From: Cyathus striatus
Taxonomy: Eukaryota; Basidiomycota; Agaricomycetes; Agaricales; Nidulariaceae
Assembly (NCBI GenBank): GCA_025738555.1
Contig: JAOVFP010000019.1
Span: forward strand, 1,612,001 to 1,676,000
Reading direction: 5' to 3'
Length of the DNA: 64,000 nt
Below the pieces are notes generated by a model. That model did no database searches. It was not told the origin of the DNA and saw nothing but the letters and a program-made list of their open reading frames with translations. Numbering within the stretch: position 1 is the first letter of the stretch; every line of letters starts with the position of its first letter. Shown here in pieces: positions 23,445-33,495 of the stretch. Both the position numbers and the translations under genes were made by a program.

Positions 23445-23930
23445 TCATCTGTGGAGTCTTGAGAATCTGGAGGTGAGAAAGTGGGTTTCAAGAGTAACAT
23501 GAGGTACATTGCAATTCCTATGTCTTTGGAGTAAGTTGTTCAGATAGTTGGTTGGTACTAAGGGGAGGAACAAAGGAGGACGAAATGGGAAGAAGAGGGG
23601 AGAGAAAAATGGGAGAGATGGGGGGAGGGAGAAAGGGAGAAAGGAAGAGGGAGAGAAGATAGAAAGAAAAGAAGGAGAAGAGGGAGAGAAAAGAGGGAGA
23701 AGAGGGAGAGAAGAGTAGGGGAAGGGGGAGGAGAGGTGGAATAGAAGACCAAACAGATCTTCCAAACCTACCTCAAAAACATGTTTCCTAGCATCCATAA
23801 CTTCTTTCCACAAACCCATCCACCGTTCCCTAAGCACAGCGTACAAATTCTGATACCATTCCCGTGGCACCATCACATCATGCATCATACTTAACCTGTT
23901 TTCTTGTACCCAGTCAGCATGTCCCATCCA
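23445..23930 (-). pseudogene. Unidentified gene fragment, copy C
   Basis: This is a paralogue of the fragment at 11780-12280, with MVPREWYQNLYAVLRERW, then KEVMDARKHVFEVG, followed by a pyrimidine-rich stretch and VTLETHFLTSRFSRLHR. Because the tail after the tract is conserved in both copies (HVTLEIHFLASIFSRL in copy A), the tract is probably an intron between two real exons. The family is not recognised. Upstream, HRYGWDMLTGYKKTG in another frame is also conserved with copy A. Confidence 0.45.
23560..23740. repeat. Homopurine tract, copy C (expanded)
   Basis: About 180 bases of nearly pure A/G on the + strand, built from GAAGAGGGAGAG-like units. It is roughly half as long again as the corresponding tract in copy A, consistent with slippage after the block duplicated. 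Confidence 0.78.
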
Positions 23931-25715
23931 TATCGGTGCAGTGTGTCAAGGAGGGATAGGGCCATGCGGGTGAGGTGGGAGGATGGAGTCAGAGGAGGGT
24001 GACAGGTTGTGGAATGCGAGGGGTGGTACAAGGTGTATCAGCTCACACCACACTGGGTAGGAAGGAAGAAAAGACCAACCAGTTCAGTAGGAAACTCCAC
24101 TGCACAAGATATCATTATAGGCCATAGTGTAGAATGCCGGTGTGAATTTGGGTCAGGGTGGGGTGCTCATTCTGTTGAGTTGGCTTGGTTCTGGTTGAAG
24201 TAGGAACTTTGGAAGGAAGAAATGGAGTGGGAGTGAATAACAAATGTGTTGGACTGTCAATGGTGGACGTCTGGACCCCAGTGAAAAGTGGACGTATTGG
24301 AATCGAGCCGAAAACGAGTCGGATCAAGTAGGGTTGAGTGTGATCGAGCAAATTGAGTTTGAATTGATTAAAATCAAGTAATGAATTGAAAATATCATGA
24401 TATAGCTACATATCTTATTATCTTATCTTTTCATCTTGTCTAATTCTAAAGCAAAGTTCTACTTATGATCTAAGTACTAAGAACAAGTACTAAGGTATAT
24501 GAAGTCTGGACTTTTTGACTTCGTCCATTTCCCAGCAAACCTTGTGTAATTGCTTTGCCAGTGTCGTGTTTGTGGTCCATGCGCATTTCTCTTCTCTTCC
24601 ACTTCCACTTCCTTCTCCCTGCTTCCTCTCCTCTCCCTCCCTCCCCCCTCTCCCTTTCTCAACCATTCACTTTGCTTCTCTCTCCCTCCCCTGGGTCCGT
24701 CCATCTCTTCCTGTTCTCTTTGCTCAATCGAGGCGATGTGAGGCACAAGTGATAAAAGGTACTCAGGAGCTGCCATCCAGCCCTATCTATCCTCAATTAG
24801 AATCTCTTTGCTGCTTCAGCTACATTTAGCCTAATATCGACTTTCATATGCATGGCCACACTACCTGTTGCCTGTAGGTTGTGAGTACTTGAGTATTCTG
24901 TTATTTATTACCACTCTAAGCCTATTTTGGAGCTCAACATAGTGCATACATCCATTTGGTTTCGCGCCTGCTCAGCCTCATGTGCAGGGTCAATCTCAAG
25001 CGCCACCAGGCTACCCTCAGGTGCAAGCTCAGCCTCATCCTCACACACCGCTAGCTCAAGCCCAATCCCAACTGTCACCAGATCCACCCCAGAACGAAGT
25101 CCTTGCTGTCATCACTAAAACATGCAAGTTGCAGAAGGCAACTGTTGTAATGAAGGACATGTTTGGGTGAGTAATAGCTTTACTATGTTTTTTGATGCAC
25201 TTTGTCTATGAATCGATGCTAGGCATTGTGGATAGGGAGAATCCAGTTGGAACTGAGGCCTTTGTTTTTGTGAGTTTTTTAAAATATCCTTTCATTGTGG
25301 AGGAAATGCACTGGAGTGAATGTTGTAGAGGGGTTGGGATGGTAGAGAAAACCATGTTGGCTGTGATGGATATGATTGCAGGGGCAGCGAAGGGGGTAAC
25401 AGATGGGCAGCGGATCTGGGTTAGGGTAGTGGTGGGGGTAGTGGTGGGGGTAGTAGACGGGGGCAGTTGCAATGGGCTTGATTGGCGCTCTATTCTGCTT
25501 CAATGCACTCGATTGTGTTCATTTCTGCTCAATTTGGCTTGATTCTGCTTACTTTAGATACTTTTTCTGGGTTGTATTGTACTTATAACTACTAAATAAA
25601 ATGGAATCATTGTTATAATAAAAATACTCTATTTCAGTTGATGACACTTGATTCAATTGAGTATATGGTCAAATTCTTGGTGAGGATGGATTTTTTTTGA
25701 TTGAGTTGATTCGAC

Positions 25716-25774
25716 TTAAGGTAGAGCTCACTAAGTTCCAGCACCCTTATGTAATCATATTACATAAGCGCCAA
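25716..25774. repeat. 59-bp direct repeat, unit 1, containing a perfect palindrome
   Basis: This unit matches 25864-25922 with a single difference. It contains CTTATGTAAT, CAT, ATTACATAAG at 25746-25768, a perfect 10-base stem with a 3-base loop. It begins TTAAGGTAGAGCTCAC and ends AAGCGCCAA. Confidence 0.85.
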
Positions 25775-25902
25775 CCGAACACTCAACCTGGTTGCCACAG
25801 TCCACCCCCAGTGTAAAGTGGATGTACTGGAATTGAGCCGAAATCGAGTGAGAACAATTGGATTTAAGGTAGGGCTCACTAAGTTCCAGCACCCTTATGT
25901 AA
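25770..25902. repeat. Long inverted repeat, left arm
   Basis: About 133 bases form an inverted copy of 26422-26555, with few mismatches and a spacer of about 520 bases. The outer part (CCGAACACTCAACCTGGT) is block sequence that normally lies outside the insertion; the inner part is the insertion end. The outer part resembles copy A more than the adjacent copy C flank. Confidence 0.8.
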
Positions 25903-25922
25903 TCATATTACATAAGCGCCAA
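25864..25922. repeat. 59-bp direct repeat, unit 2, containing a perfect palindrome
   Basis: This is the second unit, 148 bases downstream of the first, with the palindrome at 25894-25916. Part of this unit is also the inner end of the left arm of the long inverted repeat. Confidence 0.85.
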
Positions 25923-26421
25923 GACCGGTCAAATCTGAGGTTCAGAAAATTTCCGAAACATTTATGTCAAAATTCATTGAATATATTGTTCAGGAAAGCA
26001 AATTTACCTTTCAAAACTACTTTACAAAACAATTAAAAGTTGTTTTTATTACTTGTAGCACATCTAGCCAACTAAAATGCTTCCCTCGGAGTGGAAAAAT
26101 ATCTCCTGTTCCGCTGGATCACGTGATAATGTGACAATGCGTGACACTTAAGTGACATGTCACGATATGTCACGGTGTGTGACAGCCAAATCTGAGGACT
26201 CAAAAATATAAAAAGCTGTCAATTGCACAGAAATGTAATAAATATGCATTTTCTACAATAAAAAGTTTTTCTATATCAAGCCCCCCAAAATTACATTTAT
26301 TTAAAATTTTCTTTCTGGGAGTGAGAGATTCAATCACCACAAATGCATCCCAGAAGAAAGAATTGCATTAGAGTGGATTGTGACTGAGCTGATGGTCATT
26401 GAAGTTGATGAAGGGAACTGC

Positions 26422-26555
26422 TTACATAAGGGGTGCCGGAACTTAGTGAGCCCTACCTTAAATCCAATCGTTCTCACTCGATTTCGGCTCAATTCCAGTA
26501 CATCCACTTTACACTGGGGGTGGACTGTTGCAACCAAGTTGAGTGTTCAGTTGGC
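26422..26555. repeat. Long inverted repeat, right arm
   Basis: This is the partner of 25770-25902. It spans the right boundary of the 2.25-kb insertion, so the inverted duplication involves both the element end and its flank. Confidence 0.8.
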
Positions 26556-26639
26556 AATGGAGATCTTGACAGGATCTTGATATCAATCTTGGTTGGATCA
26601 TGTGTGGGTGGTTGTTTGGTATCAGTGTTAGACATAAAT

Positions 26640-26860
26640 ATATATTCGGGCCGGCAGGCACTGCTTGCAGCCTGCAGCCACACTGGCTTCATATTTCTCT
26701 TGATTACAAAATTCACATATAAATTACCTATTAATGACTAAATAATATCGCACTAGCATTCTACACACAATCTTCTCATCCATCCACAGCCCCAGAGTCC
26801 ACTGGCCCACAAACCGACATAAACTGATCTCCATCAGTATATACTTTGTAAGGGTTAAGG
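26640..26860. repeat. Block-tail repeat, copy 3 of 3
   Basis: The copy C counterpart of 12640-12893, including TTACAAAATTCACATATAAA, CCCCAGAGTCCACT and CTCCATCAGTATATACTT. Similarity ends at about 26848. Confidence 0.65.
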
Positions 26861-29800
26861 TGCACTAGACACCTAAACAAAGATATTTGAATGCGAGTCA
26901 GTGAACATCTGTTCAATCTTTATCATGCTCAAGTTGTGCTTGTTCACCTCGATAAGTATGTACATAATACTACATAACATACTAATGTTGGATATCATCC
27001 TTTAGTCTGTTCCTCCACTCATAAAGCTTTAAGGATAATATTATGCCTTTACATTTAGTGCAAAAGGTACAATCTTCTACATACTTATTTCATAAATGAC
27101 TCTCAACATCATACTGACCTACCAGTTTTAGCAATTTTGGCATGAATTACATTTTTGATTACTAATTATTCACACGTTAAAGAGGTAAAGGTGTAGTTTC
27201 ATGCAACCAACAAAGACAAGTTTGTTGAGATGTACATTAGACCAGGATATTATAAGGTGAAAGGGAACAAAATGAGTGAAAGGGATTGTGAGCTGGGAAC
27301 ATTTAAGTGAGTGAGGATGAACTTCAAAGCAAAGTTCTGATGTAATAATCACGAAATGAGCATGGCAGAGAGTGTGAGTTGATGAGTACTTATAATAGTT
27401 CAGAGATGATAGATAGTTTTGTTGAGTATGAGTGGGGAAGATGACTCCAGTGGAAGGTTACTAGAAGAGAAAGTGTTGATTAATGTGAAGGAATGTGTAA
27501 GTACATGAATGTGATCTTAATGATTGCAAAATATAATCTACAATGTCTTCAGATATTGAATAAGTATGTCGAGTTTTGGGGAGTTTATTAGAGCAGGCAC
27601 AATATGCCTGCCACTCTACACTATCTATTTTTTGTTTTCAATCTTCGAGATTTATAGAATTGCTAAGTCAACCGACAGACTTCTCTTGACATTTTGGTTG
27701 TGCATTCACAAGTACGGTCATTCACCATTTTATGCAGCGCCAAATTTTGTTTCGTAAGCTGTACATTATGGAAAGCCTAACCACGCTCAATTCCATCAAA
27801 TGGAATTGATTTCCGACCATCGGCTTCTCCGGCTCTTCGGTTAACGATTACGTAATGCTCTGTGCAAACCCATATCTGCTTCGGATTCAATTAAGTATAA
27901 GTACTTCTGCTGTTAGTGTAATTCTATGTACACTCAGGCTCGCCAGCTTAATGTTACAGATATTTAAGCAAGCACCATGAAAACAATAATACAACAATCC
28001 TGTGAACATGTACAATCACATTAGTTTACACCCTCAGTTCTCTCTCGGGTTTTTATGGACACTGTCTCTTCAATGCAATGTCAACGCCCAATGTTATACA
28101 GTAATACTAGGAGATAGAATTGACCAACCATTGGAGTTCTCAGCAGCGTCGCAAAAACTTGTTTTGCACTATGGCACCTTAAGATGTTTTATTCTATTTC
28201 ACTATTTAAATTATATATCTTTGTCTCTATCAATCTATCCATGTTCACCTCTTCGAGCTCTTGCCTATGCATTGCATTTCCATTCTCCATCACTGTTTAC
28301 AAGCTTCCATGCTGCTCTAAAAGTTCACATAAAGTTATATCTACCATTACATCATGATTTTATACCACTGTATATGTGACTGATAGTTTCCTGACAGTCC
28401 TGTTCGATCATTTTAACGGATAAACCAGTAACTTACAGCGAAGATCCTTCAACTATGTTTATCTCGCCTTCAAAATGTCACGGCTCAATGTGCCCCGCTT
28501 ACTTTTATTTTTTTCTAGTGCTTCTGGTCGAATTAGTTATATCAGTGAAACTTATGTTTTCAATTCATGCACACAAGGTGAAGAGGCGATAAGTCAGCTA
28601 GGCTTACCTGAACGAAGAATAATTGCGAGTACGTTGTGACAGCCGTCCGATGCGGGTGTTTTAAAGTGAAAAGAACAATGTCAGATCAGTAAAATGAGAA
28701 TTTGCATAGCGAGAGAGATCGAATTTCGAAACGAAGTTCTAGTGAAACTAGAAACTATGAGAGTGTGTAATTCGAGATTTTTGACGGTGAGATTGTAGAT
28801 ACGGCGCAATACACTTAGAATTAGAGTCGGTAATAGCGTAAAACTTGATTCGGGAGCTTTAGAAAATACAGCAACTTCAAGGTATACAGAATTAAAACTA
28901 TTAAACCTAAAATGAGTAAGTTACTATATGACACTGGTGAACAAAAATCTCGGATACAGGAATGTAATTTTAAATAAAACAACGTAGCTGAAACACGAAG
29001 AAATAATTGAAATAAATTGGAGTCTTTGCTTAGAGGGGCCGGGATAAATAGTGTTGAGACACTGTCAAGCTTCGGGGTCTTGCTTTGCGGGAGATAGCGG
29101 GAAGTTCTTTACATGCCGAAACGGTGTACCTAGAGTGTATTTTGAGGAAGGGCCAGATAGGATGAGCAGAGAGGGAGAGATTAAGTTACGAGCGGAACGC
29201 GTCATTCCAACGTGATTCGGAAGATTACGTAACCAATTCTTGAACGTCTCCAAATGTCGAATGTATCGAGGTTCGCAGTACAGATACTTTGCCTGCTCCA
29301 CACAAGGTTATATATTTAATTTATGGTTTACAGATAATGGAATTTCATTTTCGCGTGAGCGTTACATAATATTTAAATCTAACCGAGAAAGCCGTGATGC
29401 CGGATGTCGGAACTCAATTTTGTTTGATGAAATTGAGCGTAGTTGTTAGACTTTCCATAGTACATGACCAATAAACTCGTTTTCTCTGAAATTCTACAAA
29501 TACATTATATATGACATGAATTAAATTTCTGCGTTCTTTGAAGGCTCTAGGTGTAGATTTACACCTTCCACATGAATATCTTTCCGAATGGTGAAATTGG
29601 GGTAATTACCACAGAGTGCAACATTGAGCCGAACTAAGGCATGGCAATGATTAATCAAGTAATATTTGTCCGGACCCTATTATGTAAACTAATCATCTAG
29701 ATTTGATTGCTCAGGTAGTAATGCACCACACTACATATGCCCGAATATCTGCCACAGAAACACTTACTGTCTCATTCAAAGTTCTCCATGTTTTCAATAT

Positions 29801-30816
29801 ATTTTGTAGGTATTTATATATCTGTTTTATTAAGCACAATTACATCATAACTGTCAGATTTAAGGCGTCTTATTTTTCAAAACTGGTGCATTTGATGTAA
29901 GCATTGTGCGTTGTAAAGCATTTTATATAAGATATAAATATATAATGTGTTTTATTTTTGCACAGATGTATTGAGAAATATTACTTGTGTAAAATAGAAA
30001 AGGAATGAACAAAACTGGTTATAATTTCGATGAGTTACATGCAAAGTTCTTTGTACTGTTGCATTGTGTGGGGGTGATGTGTCACGTGGTGAATGACTGT
30101 ATGTCTAATACATAATTTGGGACATCCCCTGCCACTTACTTTCATTTGTTCATTCAATTCTAGTCTAACATTCTGGGACCCTCAATTATGTCCTGGTCTC
30201 CTGTCAAAAATACGATTAAATAATTAGATCTGCCATTCATGTAGACATTTTTGTGTCAAGAACTGGGGTAACTTAGTATTACATGTACTGTTGTATAACC
30301 ATAGACCTATAGCTTAGGTAAAACACAGGAGGAGATTAAATACGCGGTAAGAAAGATAGCATGGCTAGCTATTTCTTGACTTAGTATCTGCTTGATAGTT
30401 TCCACAATATTAGTGATCATACCCTGTGCAGGCTCTAAGTTACAATCTCAAACGTTGGGTTTTGGAACATTCACTTGGTTCATAATTTGAAAGTTATAAT
30501 ATGCATGATATTTGCATGACTTTTACATGAGCTATGTGTGTCCTATGCATGAGTGATAATTAGAAACTTCACATGCCCAGTCATACATGTTCTGCTCATG
30601 ACGAGAAGCACTACCTAAATGACAGCAGCATGCCTCACATGACATTTCGTTTTTACTGAGTGTGATTAATGGGACATCTGTTCAAGTTCAAGGCGTCGTG
30701 TGACGCGTGACTGAACAGTTGGTTGAAAGTTTACAGTATGTTTTTTGAGTATCTTGATTTGTACATTCTAACCTGAGACAGATATCTGTAACCATCAATG
30801 TAAATCTTTCTGACCG
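26861..30816. other. Gene-poor stretch of about 4 kb between block copies C and D
   Basis: No gene can be supported. Open frames at 27566-27757 (hydrophobic, ATG start), 28002-28379 (begins with GTG) and 29240-29449 have no recognisable motifs, no consistent splice neighbours and no paralogue in the window. The short word TGACTGAACAGTTGGTTGAAA at about 30709 recurs near 7831, upstream of copy A, so the similarity between block copies may start slightly before the leader repeat. Confidence 0.4.
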
Positions 30817-31025
30817 TCAACATCCATTCGGTTCCTAGATACAGATGTGCACTGCCTTTTCATTCTCGTAACGTCAGTGTACACTGCTGGTTGAGTACTC
30901 AGTCAACAGCTGATTGGTTGCCAGGTTCCCAGTGAGCGCTTGAACGTTGACTTTCAGCCGGGCTATAAACCAGCTGTACTGGTCCCTGGTCCCTTTAACG
31001 AGATCAATCCATTTGTCAATCTCTC
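30817..31025. repeat. Block leader repeat, copy D
   Basis: This matches 13085-13305 and lies about 300 bases upstream of the intact DUF6533 start codon. It may include the promoter region, but no specific regulatory motif is claimed. Confidence 0.65.
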
Positions 31026-31325
31026 TCAAAGTTTATATCAAGTTTATGCTTCAATAGGACAATTCTGAACTGCGAGGATTTTAAGCAATATATACTTAAG
31101 TACTTCTGATGTCAATCATAACTTGTCCACTTCAATCGCATATATGATCAACAGACTCAAAGATCATGAGATGCTTCTAAATATCATAAGACACCTACAA
31201 ATATCATAACTAGTTCAGGCTATACTTGAACATCTTTGATTTCATATATTTTCACACCCTTTACTAGTATTTAAGATGGGGGTAACAGGTATCATAAATA
31301 TACACACTCATTTCTTGGCAATATC

Positions 31326-32901
31326 ATGGACTCTCTTGCACAAACAATTCGAGTGCTACTAGAGCACATGCAGAATGTCACCGTACGTTCTTGACCATCG
31401 GCTTGTTATACCATAAATTTATCACTCTTGCAGTATTTACATGGTATGCAATTACTTCTTGTAGAACTATCGAATTTATCTTAAGAGAGAGTATATCTTG
31501 ATTATAAGTGGCTAGCTTGACCCTCTGGGTAAGTCATCTCGTTGAATACATAAATTACTGATTGAAAAACTACAGGTATTCGAGCACCTCATAACAATGG
31601 ACATGGAAGTCGCGTATATCTGGAAATCACCAAATTGGACTGTAGTGAAAGCCCTGTATATCCTTGCGAGATACGGTACATATGTTGATATCTTCTTAAG
31701 CGTAGTTGGTGGGTAGAGTTGATTAAAACTGCGAAATCATATTCTGACTAGCACACAGTTCAATTGTTCCCTCCGCTTTCTTCCAGATTGTGCAAGTCTC
31801 TTTACTACGTTAATATATGTAAGTGTTGCACCCATCAGTAGATTCTCTCATTTATTGCTTATCAATTTGTTCTTTCAGGGTCTTTTGTAATCGGAGCAAC
31901 AGCTTCCGAATGTTAGTATTCATTTTCACAAGCTTTGAGAAGTATGTTTATAGTAATGACTACCCAGTAATCTTAACCATTCGTGTTTGGGCAATTTGGG
32001 AAAAGACAAGAAATGTAGCCGTTATGTTAACTGTATCCTTCTTTGGGATCTTGATACTAGTGTATACTAGTGTCGGAATTGTCGGAAGTTCTTTAAAGTG
32101 TATGCACTGAAGTATGCCATATCTCTGCAGTAGCATTCACTGACCATTATTTATTTAAGTCGAATTGCAAGAAGTTCTTCATATACGTGGATGTCTTGTA
32201 ACAAGCGCAAACATTGCAGCGGAAGAGCGTAATTGGGGCGCGTTGTTGGCTTACATTACTAGTGAGAACATATTTCTGTGGACAATAGCCGACGTCCAAT
32301 CTATCCACAATACTAACATGAAAATACTGTTTTTGGAAGTTATGATACTCTTCATGGTACCACCTGCATACAGAACATGTTAGTCACACTTTTTACCATC
32401 TTCATGAATTTCGAGCTTTAACGATTTTACAGTTAAAAGGGGAGGTAGATCAACCATGACGAATATGGTCATAAAAGATGGTAAGAATCCATCCTGAATA
32501 AAGACTCCAGAAATTTACTAGTCAATAAGGCATCATCTACTACATTTATATATTCAGTGAGAATTACAGCTAGGCTCTGGGTATTCTCGGATGATGTACC
32601 ATAAGATGAACAGTTGTTACGCTGGCAAATTTAACCATTCAGTTGAAGCTTAGTGTGAGTGGTTATGGTCTCCCAATTTTAGCTGTATTTTACTAATCTT
32701 CGTCTATACGTAGCCTGACTACTTTGCCCTATTCACAGAGTACGGTGGTTGATGCTTTCTTAGTTGTTGAAACTAATAGACGAACATTTTAGAATTTGGC
32801 GGGTGATCCATTCATCACTCTGTTGTCGTGTTGTGTTGAGCATACGTGAACAGGGATCGAAGGACGTTCATGTAGATAGCTCTACCATATCAGGGGTATA
32901 A
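31326..32901 (+). CDS. DUF6533 family membrane protein, intact copy D (14 exons)
   Basis: Predicted integral membrane protein of 276 residues; role unknown. Exons: 31326-31382, 31434-31443, 31509-31528, 31576-31712, 31787-31818, 31879-31911, 31968-32099, 32160-32261, 32340-32378, 32433-32480, 32530-32556, 32614-32654, 32714-32744, 32780-32901. They total 831 nt, with GT-AG introns throughout and no internal stop. The DUF6533 signature follows the short N-terminus: YLHVASLTLW, VFEHLITMDMEVAYIW, then YYVNIWSFVIGATASE. Next come IRVWAIWEKTRN, a hydrophobic segment (VMLTVSFFGILILVY), RGCLVTSANI, VMILF-type residues before PPAYRT, and the family C-terminus RVIHSSLCCRVVLSIR. Several exons are only 10-41 nt. 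Three related copies lie at 8.8, 13.3 and 19.6 kb, but only this one keeps all late splice sites. It is convergent with the hydrolase gene at 33496-35419. Confidence 0.82.
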
Positions 32902-33495
32902 GTTGACATACCTTTATATATAAAGAACAAAGTTTATAGTTGGTTCCGGCAGGCCATAGTATGTCACGACAACACGGAGACATCTCGGGAGCATCTGCTA
33001 CCTACTGGAATTTATGTAATGTAATTGTATAGTATATGTATTAGGAGAAAACCAGCAGTGGCTTTTTACTCTCATATACTAGGTAAAGTATACATAGTTC
33101 GTAGCATTTCGCTTTGGGATGCTACTTATAGCAAGCCGAAGTGTAGCAGAAAATTGCATGCGCCAGGCTATGAATACGCTGTGAAAACTCCCCTCCAGCT
33201 TCAAATATATGATGATCAACCTTTGAAGAACAGAAAACAGATAATGTATACCGCCACATGCGACATCACTTGAACGATAGGAATATTTTTAGTCAGATCA
33301 TATTCAATGTGGTATTTGAATGAGAACTACTTCTCTAATTTCATCTACTTCTAGCGCAGATGTTTTTGGGGTATCAAATCTTCAATGCATAATGGGTACT
33401 TAAATATAAGATTATCTTTACCGTCTCTAAGTATAACTCTTCATATCATTTAATCCTACATCAAAATACATTAAAATTGACTATCGTGAAAACTG
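32902..33495. other. Convergent spacer between the DUF6533 and hydrolase genes, copy D
   Basis: The sequence is shared with copies A, B (in part) and C. It contains GATGCTACTTATAGCAAGCC and the TTTTTGGGG tract (33363-33371). No gene is seen; the two flanking genes end toward each other across it. Confidence 0.6.

Larger units (their letters stand above)
24269..26519. mobile_element. Insertion of about 2.25 kb in block copy C, with inverted ends
   Basis: Copy A runs without interruption through GTCAGTGGTGGACTGTGGT (about 12533-12551). In copy C the matching halves are separated by this segment. The ends are inverted relatives: CCCCAGTGAAAAGTGGACG at 24276 against CCCCAGTGTAAAGTGGATG read inward from 26519. 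Both continue into a GGAATYGAGCCGAAA motif. GGTGGAC flanks both sides (24262-24268 and 26519-26525) and may be the target duplication. The interior includes a pyrimidine-rich region near 24590-24680 and a proline/glutamine-rich open stretch at 24982-25170. No recognisable transposase is present. The last third contains a long inverted duplication. Confidence 0.65.

Noticed and set aside
23558..23927. Long minus-strand open frame with serine/proline/leucine-rich sequence
   Set aside because: Most of it is the translation of the homopurine tract. Only the conserved exon-like ends on either side are kept as a gene fragment.
24515..24829. Several overlapping plus-strand frames near 24.6 kb
   Set aside because: They are translations of a pyrimidine-rich tract and carry no motif.
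28002..28379. A 125-codon hydrophobic open frame
   Set aside because: It begins with GTG, not ATG, has no paralogue or domain, and sits in featureless AT-rich sequence.
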